From positions 1 to 12,894 of the forward strand of contig DATIAR010000066.1 in NCBI GenBank assembly GCA_035457865.1: DNA of 12,894 bases, given 5' to 3'. Position 1 is the first letter of the stretch, and each line of letters starts with the position of its first letter. The position numbers and the translations under genes were made by a program. This document shows, one piece after another, positions 5,647 through 12,417 of this stretch. Origin of the DNA: UBA8516 sp035457865 (GTDB lineage: Archaea > Thermoproteota > Nitrososphaeria > Nitrososphaerales > Nitrosopumilaceae). The notes beneath the pieces are model-generated. The model was given only the letters and a program-made list of their open reading frames with translations, ran no database searches and was not told the origin of the DNA.

Positions 5647-6806
5647 TTCTTAACCCTGATATTTTTTAGATACCAAACAATCGCTACTGCTGCAGCTATT
5701 CCTATTCCGATTAGTATGTATGGTGAATTATCTGCAGGAATTTTAGTTGTAGGTTGTGCTGGTGATGACAAATCGCCTATGGTGAATTCCAAGTCTTGAT
5801 TGGTTGCTTCAACAGTTTCGCCAAAAAGATATTTTCCTATTATTTGATCCCCTGAGTCAGGATCAAAGAGCCAGCCATTTTTGGTAAGATCTGAGGGATA
5901 CATCTCTCCATCCCTTTCAACAGTTGGTATGATTTGGCTTCCATGACTGATTACCTTTATTGGTTCTTTGGATAACACTACCACCTGAACAATTGAATTA
6001 AGTGGAAAAAATCCAGAACTGAAATAACCTGATCTTTCAAGTTTGTCTACTCCAAAAAATTGTAAAGTGTCTATTGATGTTATACTGTCTGTTATCTTTT
6101 GGTCACGTGATACTTGAAGCTGAAAAAGAGAGGTGCCTGTCTTAGGTATGATTGAAAAAGTTACAGAAGACATTGGGTCATCTGCCATTTTTTTTGCAAC
6201 ATCAAAAAATCCACCTGAATTTCTTATTTCATTTGGAATTAAAAGAGTGGACAGTCCTTCATAAAGAAACGATGTATCATATCTTGAAAATGTATAGACT
6301 GCGGACACTGTCCCACGACCGGAAATTACCCCTGTTGTTTCCAGCTCTTTGTTAATTTTGTCATCAACATGAATGAAAACAGAATGAAATTTTGCGTCTA
6401 TGTTAAATGCCTTATTGATGTCATCAATTAACGCATTGCCAACTTCTTTTCCTTTGTCCTGTGCTTCAATAATTCCTCCAGTAAATCCATCTCTTGAAAT
6501 ATTTACCAAAACACATGCCTTATCAATTACTCCAAGCACGCACTCGTCTTCATTTGTTATTACAACCGCCGTAACGTTTTTCATATTGTGAATTTTTTGA
6601 TCAAGCTCTATTGGAACACGAAACTCTTGGTTGCTTGTACTTAAGACAGAGATGGCAGTTGACGTCTGATTCTGAAACTTTTGATCAATTACAATTTGCG
6701 CAGTTTCATGAAAAGTTGCTAGTCTTGGCTGTTGCGCATATGCGGTATATGTACTCAAGGATAACAAAATAATTATCAATGAAAAAATTACTTTTGACGT
6801 CGACAA
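5643..6806 (-). CDS. Exported, C-terminally membrane-anchored protein, unknown function
   Basis: This 387-aa protein starts with a clear signal peptide: K5, a hydrophobic core VIFSLIIILLSLS, then TAYAQQ with likely cleavage after Ala24. A large extracellular part (25-360) follows, with many strand-like stretches and N-x-S/T sequons (for example NQT near 46 and NIS near 103). It ends with a single transmembrane helix, YILIGIGIAAAVAIVWYL (363-380), and a short basic tail KNIRVKN. That topology puts the ectodomain on the outer face of the membrane under the S-layer. Two cysteines (DECVLG and KACVLV, 8 apart) could form a disulfide. The start is TTG at 6806, with a TATA-like CTTAAT about 27 nt upstream. 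I do not recognise a domain. The 51-aa gene lies 32 bp upstream. Confidence 0.8.
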   Translation of the reverse strand: MSTSKVIFSLIIILLSLSTYTAYAQQPRLATFHETAQIVIDQKFQNQTSTAISVLSTSNQEFRVPIELDQKIHNMKNVTAVVITNEDECVLGVIDKACVLVNISRDGFTGGIIEAQDKGKEVGNALIDDINKAFNIDAKFHSVFIHVDDKINKELETTGVISGRGTVSAVYTFSRYDTSFLYEGLSTLLIPNEIRNSGGFFDVAKKMADDPMSSVTFSIIPKTGTSLFQLQVSRDQKITDSITSIDTLQFFGVDKLERSGYFSSGFFPLNSIVQVVVLSKEPIKVISHGSQIIPTVERDGEMYPSDLTKNGWLFDPDSGDQIIGKYLFGETVEATNQDLEFTIGDLSSPAQPTTKIPADNSPYILIGIGIAAAVAIVWYLKNIRVKN

Positions 6807-6823
6807 TAATGCAGAGTTTCTAT

Positions 6824-6844
6824 GAGTAACTATTAAGTTTACTC
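6824..6844. promoter_or_regulatory. Dyad centred on the TATA box of the exported-protein gene
   Basis: GAGTAA (6824-6829) and TTACTC (6839-6844) are exact inverted copies, nine bases apart. The centre (6834) coincides with the TATA-like ATTAAG/CTTAAT box at 6832-6837 for the TTG start at 6806. A protein bound here would exclude TBP. The right arm overlaps the last codons of the 51-aa gene. Confidence 0.4.
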
Positions 6845-6994
6845 TCGTAATTTTTCTATCTTTATTGCAAATCGCTGGAAAGGTTCTTCTTTGTAATGAT
6901 CTTTACACACCAGGATTGTTTCATTAGGTTCCGGACCACAATCATAAGTAATCAAATACACAGGATCCTTGTTACAACATCGAGGAAATTTCAC
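6839..6994 (-). CDS. Small Cys-rich protein (51 aa), unknown function
   Basis: The minus strand from GTG 6994 reads MKFPRCCNKDPVYLITYDCG, then PEPNETILVCKDHYKEEPFQ, then RFAIKIEKLRE and TAA. It is short, highly charged and has well-spaced metal-ligand candidates: C6, C7, C19, C30 and H33, in the order CC-x11-C-x10-C-x2-H, suggestive of a small zinc-binding knuckle. The amino-acid make-up looks like real coding sequence, and the gene fills an otherwise empty gap. A T-rich TATA-like stretch (7014-7026, minus strand) is about 26 nt upstream of the GTG, as for other leaderless genes here. It is 32 bp from, and on the same strand as, the exported-protein gene. I do not recognise the family. Confidence 0.65.
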   Translation of the reverse strand: MKFPRCCNKDPVYLITYDCGPEPNETILVCKDHYKEEPFQRFAIKIEKLRE

Positions 6995-7051
6995 TTAGAG
7001 TTCCTTAGATATGATAAAATAAAATAGTTTTAGCCGATCCGTATTCCAATA

Positions 7052-7059
7052 GTTTAAAT
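7052..7059 (+). promoter_or_regulatory. TATA box of the candidate hairpin RNA
   Basis: GTTTAAAT, centred at 7055.5, predicts a plus-strand transcript start near 7082. No plus-strand protein gene follows. TTTAAA is symmetric, so it could instead serve the minus-strand 51-aa gene with a leader of about 35 nt. Confidence 0.35.
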
Positions 7060-7081
7060 TGTAACTAGTAATCAATATCAT

Positions 7082-7147
7082 TGACATCGGTTCAAACCGC
7101 AGGGGAACATTGCCTAGCAGTGGGGGCGCCCACTGTTAGGCGCTTTT
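7082..7147 (+). ncRNA. Candidate small structured RNA, about 66 nt
   Basis: The segment holds a small hairpin CGGU-UCAA-ACCG (7088-7099), a single-stranded AGGGGAACAU, and a strong hairpin with 13-nt arms 7112-7124 and 7129-7141 around the loop GGCG, followed by CTTTTA. The long stem has 12 Watson-Crick pairs and one G-U pair (7117:7136) when read on the plus strand; on the minus strand that pair becomes A-C. This favours a plus-strand RNA. A TATA box lies 26 nt upstream of the predicted 5' end. The stretch is markedly GC-rich in an AT-rich gap. It could instead be only a terminator hairpin or a dispersed palindromic element. I know of no matching RNA family. Confidence 0.4.
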
Positions 7148-7149
7148 AA

Positions 7150-8919
7150 TCATGATTTTATCAGTCTGTCAATTTGGCTTTTGATATATACAAATCCGTC
7201 TTGCCAGAATTTTTCTGAGGTGATATCGATGTCATATTCTTTGAGCAGCATTTCTGGTTTCTTTGAACCTCCTGCACCAAGAATTTCAAGGTATGCTGGC
7301 ACAAAAGATCTTCCTTCCTCTTTATATCGTTGAAAGAAAGAAAGTGCAAGTAAGTTCCCAAATGAATATGCATAACAGTAAAACGGCGTATGATAAAAGT
7401 GAGGTATACAGCTCCATTCTATTCCAAAGTTTTCTGATAGGTCTATTGAATTGGCAAACTGTTCTTTGAGGCTCTTTTTGTATTCCTGAGTGATTTCTTC
7501 AACAGTTGCCCCATCTCCTATCATGTTATGGACGGAAATCTCAAATTTAGTAAAGAAAGCCTGTCTCATTATAGTTGAATACAGATCATCTGCCTGCTCT
7601 GCAAGCATCATTCTTTTTTCATCGTCTGTTACTTTGCTTAAAATTTCATCATACAATAATACTTCTGAAAAAGTAGATGCAGTTTCAGCTAAAGGCAAAG
7701 ATGCCTCTTGTACAAATATGGATTTGTCAGAGGCTGATTCACTGTGTATGGCATGGCCAAGTTCATGGGCAAGAGTAAACACATCATTTGTTTTTCCATC
7801 GAAATTCACAAAAACATACGGTGTAATATTCGGCGAAACAGTACTACAAAATGCGCCACTTCTTTTTCCAGTTCTAATAGATGAATCGACATGTCTTTTT
7901 GTAAATACTTTTCTTGCATGCTCTGATAATTTTGGACTAAAATCGTTTAAGGTTTTCAAAACAAGTTTGACTGCTTGATCAAATGTGTATGTTTTTTGTT
8001 TTACGTTTGACAAAGCTGGTGCATAGATGTCATATCTGCGAAGTTTTTTCATTCGTAGCATGCGAGCTTTATGTTTGAAATATTTTTGAAACACAGATGC
8101 ATTATTTTCACAAACAGAAAGAAGCGAATCCACAGTTTTATCATCTACATCATTTCCTATGTTTCTAACCGAAATTGGCGAAACATATTTTCTAATTTCA
8201 AGACACTCGTTTTTCCAATTTAAAACTAAATTTTGATATATTTCACCAACTACACCTTTATGTTTTTCATATTCTCCTAGAAGCGATCGGTAAGCAGCTT
8301 CTCTTGTTTTTGATTTGTGACTTTTAATTAGTTGTGTAAGTTCTTCTCTGTTGTATTTTTTTTCTTTTCCATCCATTTTTACAACATATTGGAAATTATT
8401 GGTGATTTTATCATATAATTTTACAAGTGCAATACTTCCTGTGACATCCAACGTGTTAATTATCCTCTCTTCAGGCTCAGTGAGAGCGTACTTTGCAACA
8501 ACTCGTTTATGTCTGAGAAACTCTGCTAACTGGCCTGCCGATTTCATCAATCTTTCAGCGTTTTTTTGGTCAATCTGTTTTTTCCACCATTGATCAAAAA
8601 ACAAAGTCCGATTCTCAATATCCGATCCCATTTTTGTTATTCTCGTAAGTAATGTTGTTGCCTCATCTGATTGGGTGTTGGCTGAATAAGCAAGTGATGC
8701 ATAACAACTAACGATGCTGACCTCCTTTGAAATCTCCTCTAATTCTTTAAGAATTCTGAAAAACTTTTGTGGTAAAATAGTGGCCTTTAGATAGACCTTG
8801 TTTCTTTCAAAACTCCTTACCTTGTTTTCTATAATTTGGATTTGTTTTTTAAATTGTGAACTCTTGTGGTTTTTTACTAGTTCTGTTAAATCCCATTCTC
8901 CAAGATCAAAATGCTTCAT
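7150..8919 (-). CDS. pepF: M3-family oligoendopeptidase (PepF type)
   Basis: A cytoplasmic zinc metallopeptidase that cleaves short peptides released by the proteasome and other proteases. The 589-aa length is typical of oligoendopeptidase F and related M3 enzymes. The catalytic motif is AHELGHAIHS, with H385, E386 and H389, and the third zinc ligand is probably E412 in LAETASTFSE. Other M3/PepF features are RTGKRSGAFCS (349-359) and YVFVNFDGKTNDVFTLAHE leading into the motif; near the C-terminus HFYHTPFYCYAYSFGNLLAL carries the Tyr/His residues that contact substrate. The N-terminal half (1-250) is helical, as expected for the clam-shaped fold. There is no signal peptide. ATG 8919 has a TATA box (8943-8950, minus) at leaderless spacing. 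It stops 9 nt from the hairpin at 7112-7141. Confidence 0.93.
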   Translation of the reverse strand: MKHFDLGEWDLTELVKNHKSSQFKKQIQIIENKVRSFERNKVYLKATILPQKFFRILKELEEISKEVSIVSCYASLAYSANTQSDEATTLLTRITKMGSDIENRTLFFDQWWKKQIDQKNAERLMKSAGQLAEFLRHKRVVAKYALTEPEERIINTLDVTGSIALVKLYDKITNNFQYVVKMDGKEKKYNREELTQLIKSHKSKTREAAYRSLLGEYEKHKGVVGEIYQNLVLNWKNECLEIRKYVSPISVRNIGNDVDDKTVDSLLSVCENNASVFQKYFKHKARMLRMKKLRRYDIYAPALSNVKQKTYTFDQAVKLVLKTLNDFSPKLSEHARKVFTKRHVDSSIRTGKRSGAFCSTVSPNITPYVFVNFDGKTNDVFTLAHELGHAIHSESASDKSIFVQEASLPLAETASTFSEVLLYDEILSKVTDDEKRMMLAEQADDLYSTIMRQAFFTKFEISVHNMIGDGATVEEITQEYKKSLKEQFANSIDLSENFGIEWSCIPHFYHTPFYCYAYSFGNLLALSFFQRYKEEGRSFVPAYLEILGAGGSKKPEMLLKEYDIDITSEKFWQDGFVYIKSQIDRLIKS

Positions 8920-8942
8920 TTTATCTAAGAGGCATTATTGTT

Positions 8943-8950
8943 GTTAAAAA
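8943..8950 (-). promoter_or_regulatory. TATA box of pepF
   Basis: TTTTTAAC on the minus strand is centred about 27 nt upstream of the ATG at 8919, predicting a leaderless transcript. Confidence 0.5.
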
Positions 8951-9124
8951 CTATATGCGGACTTTGCTAATTGTTGGTTTATCGATCTGCTATGACTAGA
9001 TACGTCATGCTAAAAATTCAATAATTGATCTGAATTTGCCATTTACTGAAGCAAAAAACATCAACCACGCATTTTACCAAAACAAAAAAAACGATCTAAA
9101 AATCATGATCGAAATGAACGAAAG

Positions 9125-9132
9125 CTTTTAAT
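9125..9132 (+). promoter_or_regulatory. TATA box of the TSP3/PKD surface-protein gene
   Basis: CTTTTAAT is centred about 29 nt upstream of the TTG at 9158, so the transcript would begin within a few bases of the start codon. There is no Shine-Dalgarno. Confidence 0.55.
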
Positions 9133-9135
9133 CAG

Positions 9136-9151
9136 TGTGATTTAACTCACA
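9136..9151. promoter_or_regulatory. CRP-like dyad TGTGA-N6-TCACA at the surface-protein promoter
   Basis: TGTGATTTAACTCACA has perfect 5-base arms spaced six bases apart, identical to the bacterial CRP half-site layout. It lies between the TATA box (9125-9132) and the start codon (9158), where a bound protein would block initiation. A repressor site is the natural reading. Whether any Crp/Fnr-type protein exists in this organism cannot be seen here. Confidence 0.45.
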
Positions 9152-9157
9152 GTAATA

Positions 9158-12025
9158 TTGCAATCCAAGTATTATGCTCTGACTTTAGCATTTTTGCTAC
9201 TTTTTAGTGCTTTACCAAGTGTAATGGCTCAGGAAATCGATCGTGATAGGGATGGGATTTCTGATGATGTCGATGATTGTCCAGTATTGCCTGAAGACTT
9301 TGAAGGAATAATGGATGAAGATGGATGTCCAGATCTATACCTGTCGACTCTTGATACTGATTTTGATGGTGTGTCAGACCTGTATGATGCATGTCCTGAT
9401 GCAAAGGAAACAAACAACAAATTCGAGGACGAAGATGGCTGTCCTGATGTCTCGCCTGCTGAAAAATCAAAAGGTGTGGCAGATGCCGATAATGATGGAA
9501 TTTATGATAGACGAGACAATTGTCCAGGTCAACCAGAAACATACAACAAGTTCTTAGATAGTGACGGGTGCCCAGACAAGCTTGATTCTCAAATTGATAC
9601 AGACAGGGACGGATTAAAAGACACTGTTGATCAATGTCCAACTCACCGTGAAACCTATAACAAATTCATAGATGAAGATGGGTGTCCAGACCGAGTTGTA
9701 GTTACTTCCAAAGCCTCTATGTTAGTTGATACAGATGAAGACGGAGTTCCTGACTGGAAAGACAGATGTAGAACAGACGCTGAAGTCTATAATCAATTCA
9801 AGGACACTGACGGATGTCCAGATGAATATATTCCACCACGTCAATATGTTCCAGGAACTCCAGATGACGACAAAGATGGATATAAAAATGACGAAGACAA
9901 ATGTCCCACTTCTCCTGAAACTTGGAACAAATACAAAGACAATGACGGTTGTCCAGATGTTTATCCAAGAGAAAGATTACTCAATGATGACACTTATCAT
10001 GTTGAAGAAGGAACCAAAGTAACACTCACCGGAGAAGGAACTGATCCAAACCCAGAAGATGTTTTGTCATTCACATGGGAACAAACTGAAGGTGAATCTA
10101 TGGATCTATCATCGACGACTTCAGCAAATCCATGGTTTATTGCTCCTGATGTAGAAAATGGTGAAACCAAGATTTTGGGTTTTGAACTTACAGTAGATGA
10201 TGGGCGTGGTGGAAAAGATACCGACTCTGTTAGAATCACAGTGGAACCAGTTAACGGATATCCAACAGCAGACGCTGGTCCTGATCAAGCCGTTGATCCA
10301 ATCTCTGATGTAACACTAACAGGTTCTGGAACTGACCCAGATGGTGACAGGTTATCATTTTTATGGAGACAAATCAATGGTGTTCCAGTCGTACTGTCAT
10401 CTAGTACAGTTTCTAGTCCTACATTTACTGCTCCCTCTAGAATTATTCAGCAACCATTAACGTTTGAACTAACAGTAACTGATGGATTTGGTGGCAAGGC
10501 AACAGATACCACTATGGTTACAGTAGGTAAGACTGAAGTAAGTCTACTAAACGCAAATGCTGGTCCAGACCAAACTGTAGATGAAGGTACGCCAGTTGAC
10601 CTTGATGGCACAAAAAGCAGTGCACCAAATGGTGAGGAATTGACCTTTGCATGGACACAAACATTTGGTGAACAGGTGTTGTTAGATGGTGATGATACCG
10701 CTACTCCTTCATTTATTGCACCAGACGTAGCAAATGGTGAAACAAAAGTTTTGATGTTCAAGCTTACTGTCTCTGCAGAAGGACTAGGTAGTGCAACAGA
10801 TTTGGTTGCAATCAGAGTAGTAACAGGTAATAACGATCCAACAGCTGATGCTGGTCCTGATCAAACTGTATACAAACGCTCACTTGTTAAATTAGCTGGT
10901 TCTGGTGAAGATCCAGACGGTGATAAATTACGATATTCATGGAAACAAACTGGTGGAGAATCAGTAAAAATGTCTTCAACAATAATTCCAGCACCAACAT
11001 TTACTGCTCCAGCAGTGGCAAATGGTCAGACAAAGAGTTTGGAATTTACACTAACAGTATCTGACAGATATGGTGGCTCTGATTCTGATTCAGTTGAAAT
11101 TACAGTTTCTCCCTTTAACAGTCCTCCAAGTGCTAACGCAGGTTCTGATAAAATAGTTGATGAACAAACAGAGGTGAGTCTAACTGGCTCTGGTAAGGAT
11201 CCAAACAAAGATCCACTCTCATTTAGATGGGCACAGACTGGAGGAGAACCAGTAGAACTATCATCTGAGAATGCAGCCAGCGCATCATTTACTGCACCTG
11301 TGGTAAACAACGGCGAAACAAAGACGCTCACATTCAGACTTACTGTTGATGATGGACTTGGTGGCAAAGATACTGATTCTGTCATAATTAGAGTCAATCC
11401 AGTCAATGAGGCGCCAGTAGCAGACGCAGGTTCTGATCAAACAGTTTCAGAAAATACTTCTGCAAGACTTGCAGGCTCTGGAGATGATCCAGATGGTGAC
11501 GCATTGACCTTTAGGTGGTCACAAACTGAAGGACCGGCAGTTACATTATCGTCAACAACCGACCAGTATCCAACATTTACTGCACCAAAAGTTGATGCAG
11601 ACACTACAGTCAAACTAACATTCGAGTTAATCGCAAATGATGGAATGGTAGATAGTGAACCTGACACCGTGACATTTACTGTCAAAGACGTCAAACCAGC
11701 AGATCTGATAGCCGATGCAGGTAGAGACCAAGTAGTAGATGAAAATGTAACAGTTACCTTGCATGGTAGTGGCAATGATCCAAGTGGCACGACGGTGACA
11801 TTATCATGGGTACAGATTGAGGGCGAAGAGGTCACACTATCATCAAGCACAATAGCAAGCCCGACGTTTACTTCACCAGAAGTTGCAAATGGAGAAACAA
11901 AGACTCTGGTCTTTGAGCTAACAGTAACAGACGGACTAGGCCGTGTCAAGACAGACACAGTTACAATCACGGTAGACCCAGTCAATGCTGACCCAACAGC
12001 AAAGGCTGGTGTAAGAACTGGATAA
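9158..12025 (+). CDS. Secreted protein with six TSP3 repeats and seven PKD/REJ-like domains
   Basis: This 955-aa surface or secreted protein has a signal peptide at 1-24 (hydrophobic core YALTLAFLLLFSALP, cleavage near VMAQ). Six thrombospondin type 3 Ca2+-binding units follow (about 27-60, 65-97, 107-140, 146-178, 190-222, 235-267), each D-x-D-x-D-G-x-x-D-x-x-D-x-C-P ending D-x-D-G-C-P-D; the fifth has C-R instead of C-P. Seven beta-sandwich domains of about 95 residues come next (279-370, 371-465, 466-562, 563-658, 659-754, 755-851, 852-947). Most of these begin ADAGxDQxVxE and share L-x-G-S-G-x-D-P-x-G, F-x-W-x-Q-x-x-G, PTFTAP and L-T-V-x-D-G. The last eight residues, AKAGVRTG, start an eighth unit. 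No transmembrane anchor or sorting signal is present. TTG 9158 gives the signal peptide its N-terminus. Likely role: calcium-dependent adhesion or cell-envelope matrix. Confidence 0.9.
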   Translation: MQSKYYALTLAFLLLFSALPSVMAQEIDRDRDGISDDVDDCPVLPEDFEGIMDEDGCPDLYLSTLDTDFDGVSDLYDACPDAKETNNKFEDEDGCPDVSPAEKSKGVADADNDGIYDRRDNCPGQPETYNKFLDSDGCPDKLDSQIDTDRDGLKDTVDQCPTHRETYNKFIDEDGCPDRVVVTSKASMLVDTDEDGVPDWKDRCRTDAEVYNQFKDTDGCPDEYIPPRQYVPGTPDDDKDGYKNDEDKCPTSPETWNKYKDNDGCPDVYPRERLLNDDTYHVEEGTKVTLTGEGTDPNPEDVLSFTWEQTEGESMDLSSTTSANPWFIAPDVENGETKILGFELTVDDGRGGKDTDSVRITVEPVNGYPTADAGPDQAVDPISDVTLTGSGTDPDGDRLSFLWRQINGVPVVLSSSTVSSPTFTAPSRIIQQPLTFELTVTDGFGGKATDTTMVTVGKTEVSLLNANAGPDQTVDEGTPVDLDGTKSSAPNGEELTFAWTQTFGEQVLLDGDDTATPSFIAPDVANGETKVLMFKLTVSAEGLGSATDLVAIRVVTGNNDPTADAGPDQTVYKRSLVKLAGSGEDPDGDKLRYSWKQTGGESVKMSSTIIPAPTFTAPAVANGQTKSLEFTLTVSDRYGGSDSDSVEITVSPFNSPPSANAGSDKIVDEQTEVSLTGSGKDPNKDPLSFRWAQTGGEPVELSSENAASASFTAPVVNNGETKTLTFRLTVDDGLGGKDTDSVIIRVNPVNEAPVADAGSDQTVSENTSARLAGSGDDPDGDALTFRWSQTEGPAVTLSSTTDQYPTFTAPKVDADTTVKLTFELIANDGMVDSEPDTVTFTVKDVKPADLIADAGRDQVVDENVTVTLHGSGNDPSGTTVTLSWVQIEGEEVTLSSSTIASPTFTSPEVANGETKTLVFELTVTDGLGRVKTDTVTITVDPVNADPTAKAGVRTG

Positions 12026-12047
12026 GCTGCTCCATCTCTCTAAATCC

Positions 12048-12055
12048 TTTTAAAT
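12048..12055 (+). promoter_or_regulatory. TATA box of the zinc ribbon gene
   Basis: TTTTAAAT is centred 26-27 nt upstream of TTG 12078, the leaderless spacing. The T-rich run around it (12048-12063) could also terminate transcription of the surface-protein gene. Confidence 0.5.
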
Positions 12056-12077
12056 TTTTAATTTCATCTTTATACCA

Positions 12078-12221
12078 TTGAAACAATTGATATGTTCTGC
12101 ATGCAATTTGCCAATGCAGTATCAAGGAAAGAAAGACAATGACTTTGTGTGGCAGTGTTTCAAATGTGGTACAAAGTATTTTGATAATTCCAAAAGCAAT
12201 GACTTGGTTGATATCGGATAG
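12078..12221 (+). CDS. Small zinc ribbon protein (47 aa)
   Basis: The frame from TTG 12078 reads MKQLICSACNLPMQYQGKKD, then NDFVWQCFKCGTKYFDNSKS, then NDLVDIG and TAG. Two CxxC pairs, C6-x2-C9 and C27-x2-C30, separated by 17 residues with an aromatic before the second pair, form a classic one-zinc ribbon. Such small ribbons bind nucleic acid or act as subunits of larger complexes; nothing here says which. The TTG start is supported by a TATA box exactly 26-27 nt upstream. It lies between the surface-protein gene and the tRNA, transcribed with both. I do not recognise a named family. Confidence 0.75.
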   Translation: MKQLICSACNLPMQYQGKKDNDFVWQCFKCGTKYFDNSKSNDLVDIG

Positions 12222-12229
12222 AATTACCC

Positions 12230-12237
12230 CTAAATAG
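12230..12237 (+). promoter_or_regulatory. TATA box of tRNA-Val
   Basis: CTAAATAG is centred about 25 nt upstream of the tRNA 5' end at 12258, the usual archaeal tRNA promoter position. Confidence 0.5.
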
Positions 12238-12257
12238 TGCTAAAAGAAAACAAGCTC

Positions 12258-12348
12258 GGATCGGTCGTCTAGCTGGTTAGGATGACGCACTCACACTGCG
12301 TAAGGAATAATCCCGCAAAGGTCGAGGGTTCGAATCCCTTCCGATCCA
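12258..12348 (+). tRNA. tRNA-Val(CAC) with a 17-nt intron at position 44/45
   Basis: The acceptor arms GGATCGG (12258-12264) and CCGATCC (12341-12347) pair fully, with discriminator A at 12348 and no encoded CCA. The D arm is GTCT/GGAT with loop AGCTGGTTA. The anticodon stem ACGCA/TGCGT encloses loop CTCACAC, anticodon CAC (12292-12294). The T arm is GAGGG-TTCGAAT-CCCTT. Twenty-two bases separate the anticodon and T stems instead of five. A bulge-helix-bulge is visible: central helix TGCG (12297-12300) with CGCA (12314-12317), bulges TAA (12301-12303) and AAG (12318-12320), inner helix GGA/TCC, outer pairs AC/GT. Cutting after the second base of each bulge removes 12303-12319 (17 nt) and leaves the variable loop AGGTC, typical of archaeal tRNAs. 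Confidence 0.9.
12303..12319 (+). other. Non-canonical tRNA intron
   Basis: Predicted by the bulge-helix-bulge in the tRNA-Val transcript. It starts in bulge TAA, folds as GGA-ATAA-TCC, includes the 3' strand CGCA of the central helix and ends in bulge AAG. It lies between tRNA positions 44 and 45, not the common 37/38. Confidence 0.75.
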
Positions 12349-12398
12349 CTAACTGTAATACTAATTTGTAATAAAATGAAATATCTGATGATTCGTTT

Positions 12399-12404
12399 AA
12401 AAAA
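12399..12404 (-). terminator. Oligo-T terminator after the L40e gene
   Basis: Six T in a row on the minus strand (ATTTTTTAAA context), 14 bases beyond the L40e stop. Archaeal RNA polymerase terminates at such T tracts. There is no hairpin, and other short T runs exist in the window. Confidence 0.35.
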
Positions 12405-12417
12405 TATAGATTTAGAG

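Larger units (their letters stand above)
8920..9157. other. Divergent intergenic region
   Basis: The 238 bases separate pepF from the large surface-protein gene. They hold the two promoters and a dyad described separately. A short inverted repeat, CGATC(9092-9096)/GATCG(9107-9111), is also present. I see no convincing gene or RNA here. Confidence 0.6.

Noticed and set aside
7089..7098. GGTTCAAACC resembling a tRNA T loop
   Set aside because: No acceptor, D or anticodon arms can be built around it; it fits a short hairpin in the candidate RNA instead.
7490..7978. Plus-strand open frame of 162 codons inside pepF
   Set aside because: It lies antisense to the well-conserved catalytic region of pepF, with no promoter spacing or protein-like features.
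8954..8998. Short plus-strand frame MRTLLIVGLSICYD
   Set aside because: Only 14 codons and no TATA box at the right distance; nothing supports translation.
11437..11985. Long minus-strand open frame (182 codons) opposite the surface-protein gene, and similar ones at 9204-9641, 10447-10761 and 11026-11406
   Set aside because: These mirror the repeated codons of the plus-strand domains; the products are Ser/Val/Thr-rich with no recognisable domain, and they lack separate promoters.
12000..12100. Frameshift that would continue the eighth domain of the surface protein
   Set aside because: Neither other frame after about 12005 gives repeat-like sequence; both hit stops or unrelated residues.
12302..12323. 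Reading the 22-nt insert in the tRNA as a class II long variable arm
   Set aside because: The anticodon is CAC (Val), not Leu/Ser, and a full bulge-helix-bulge explains exactly 17 extra bases.
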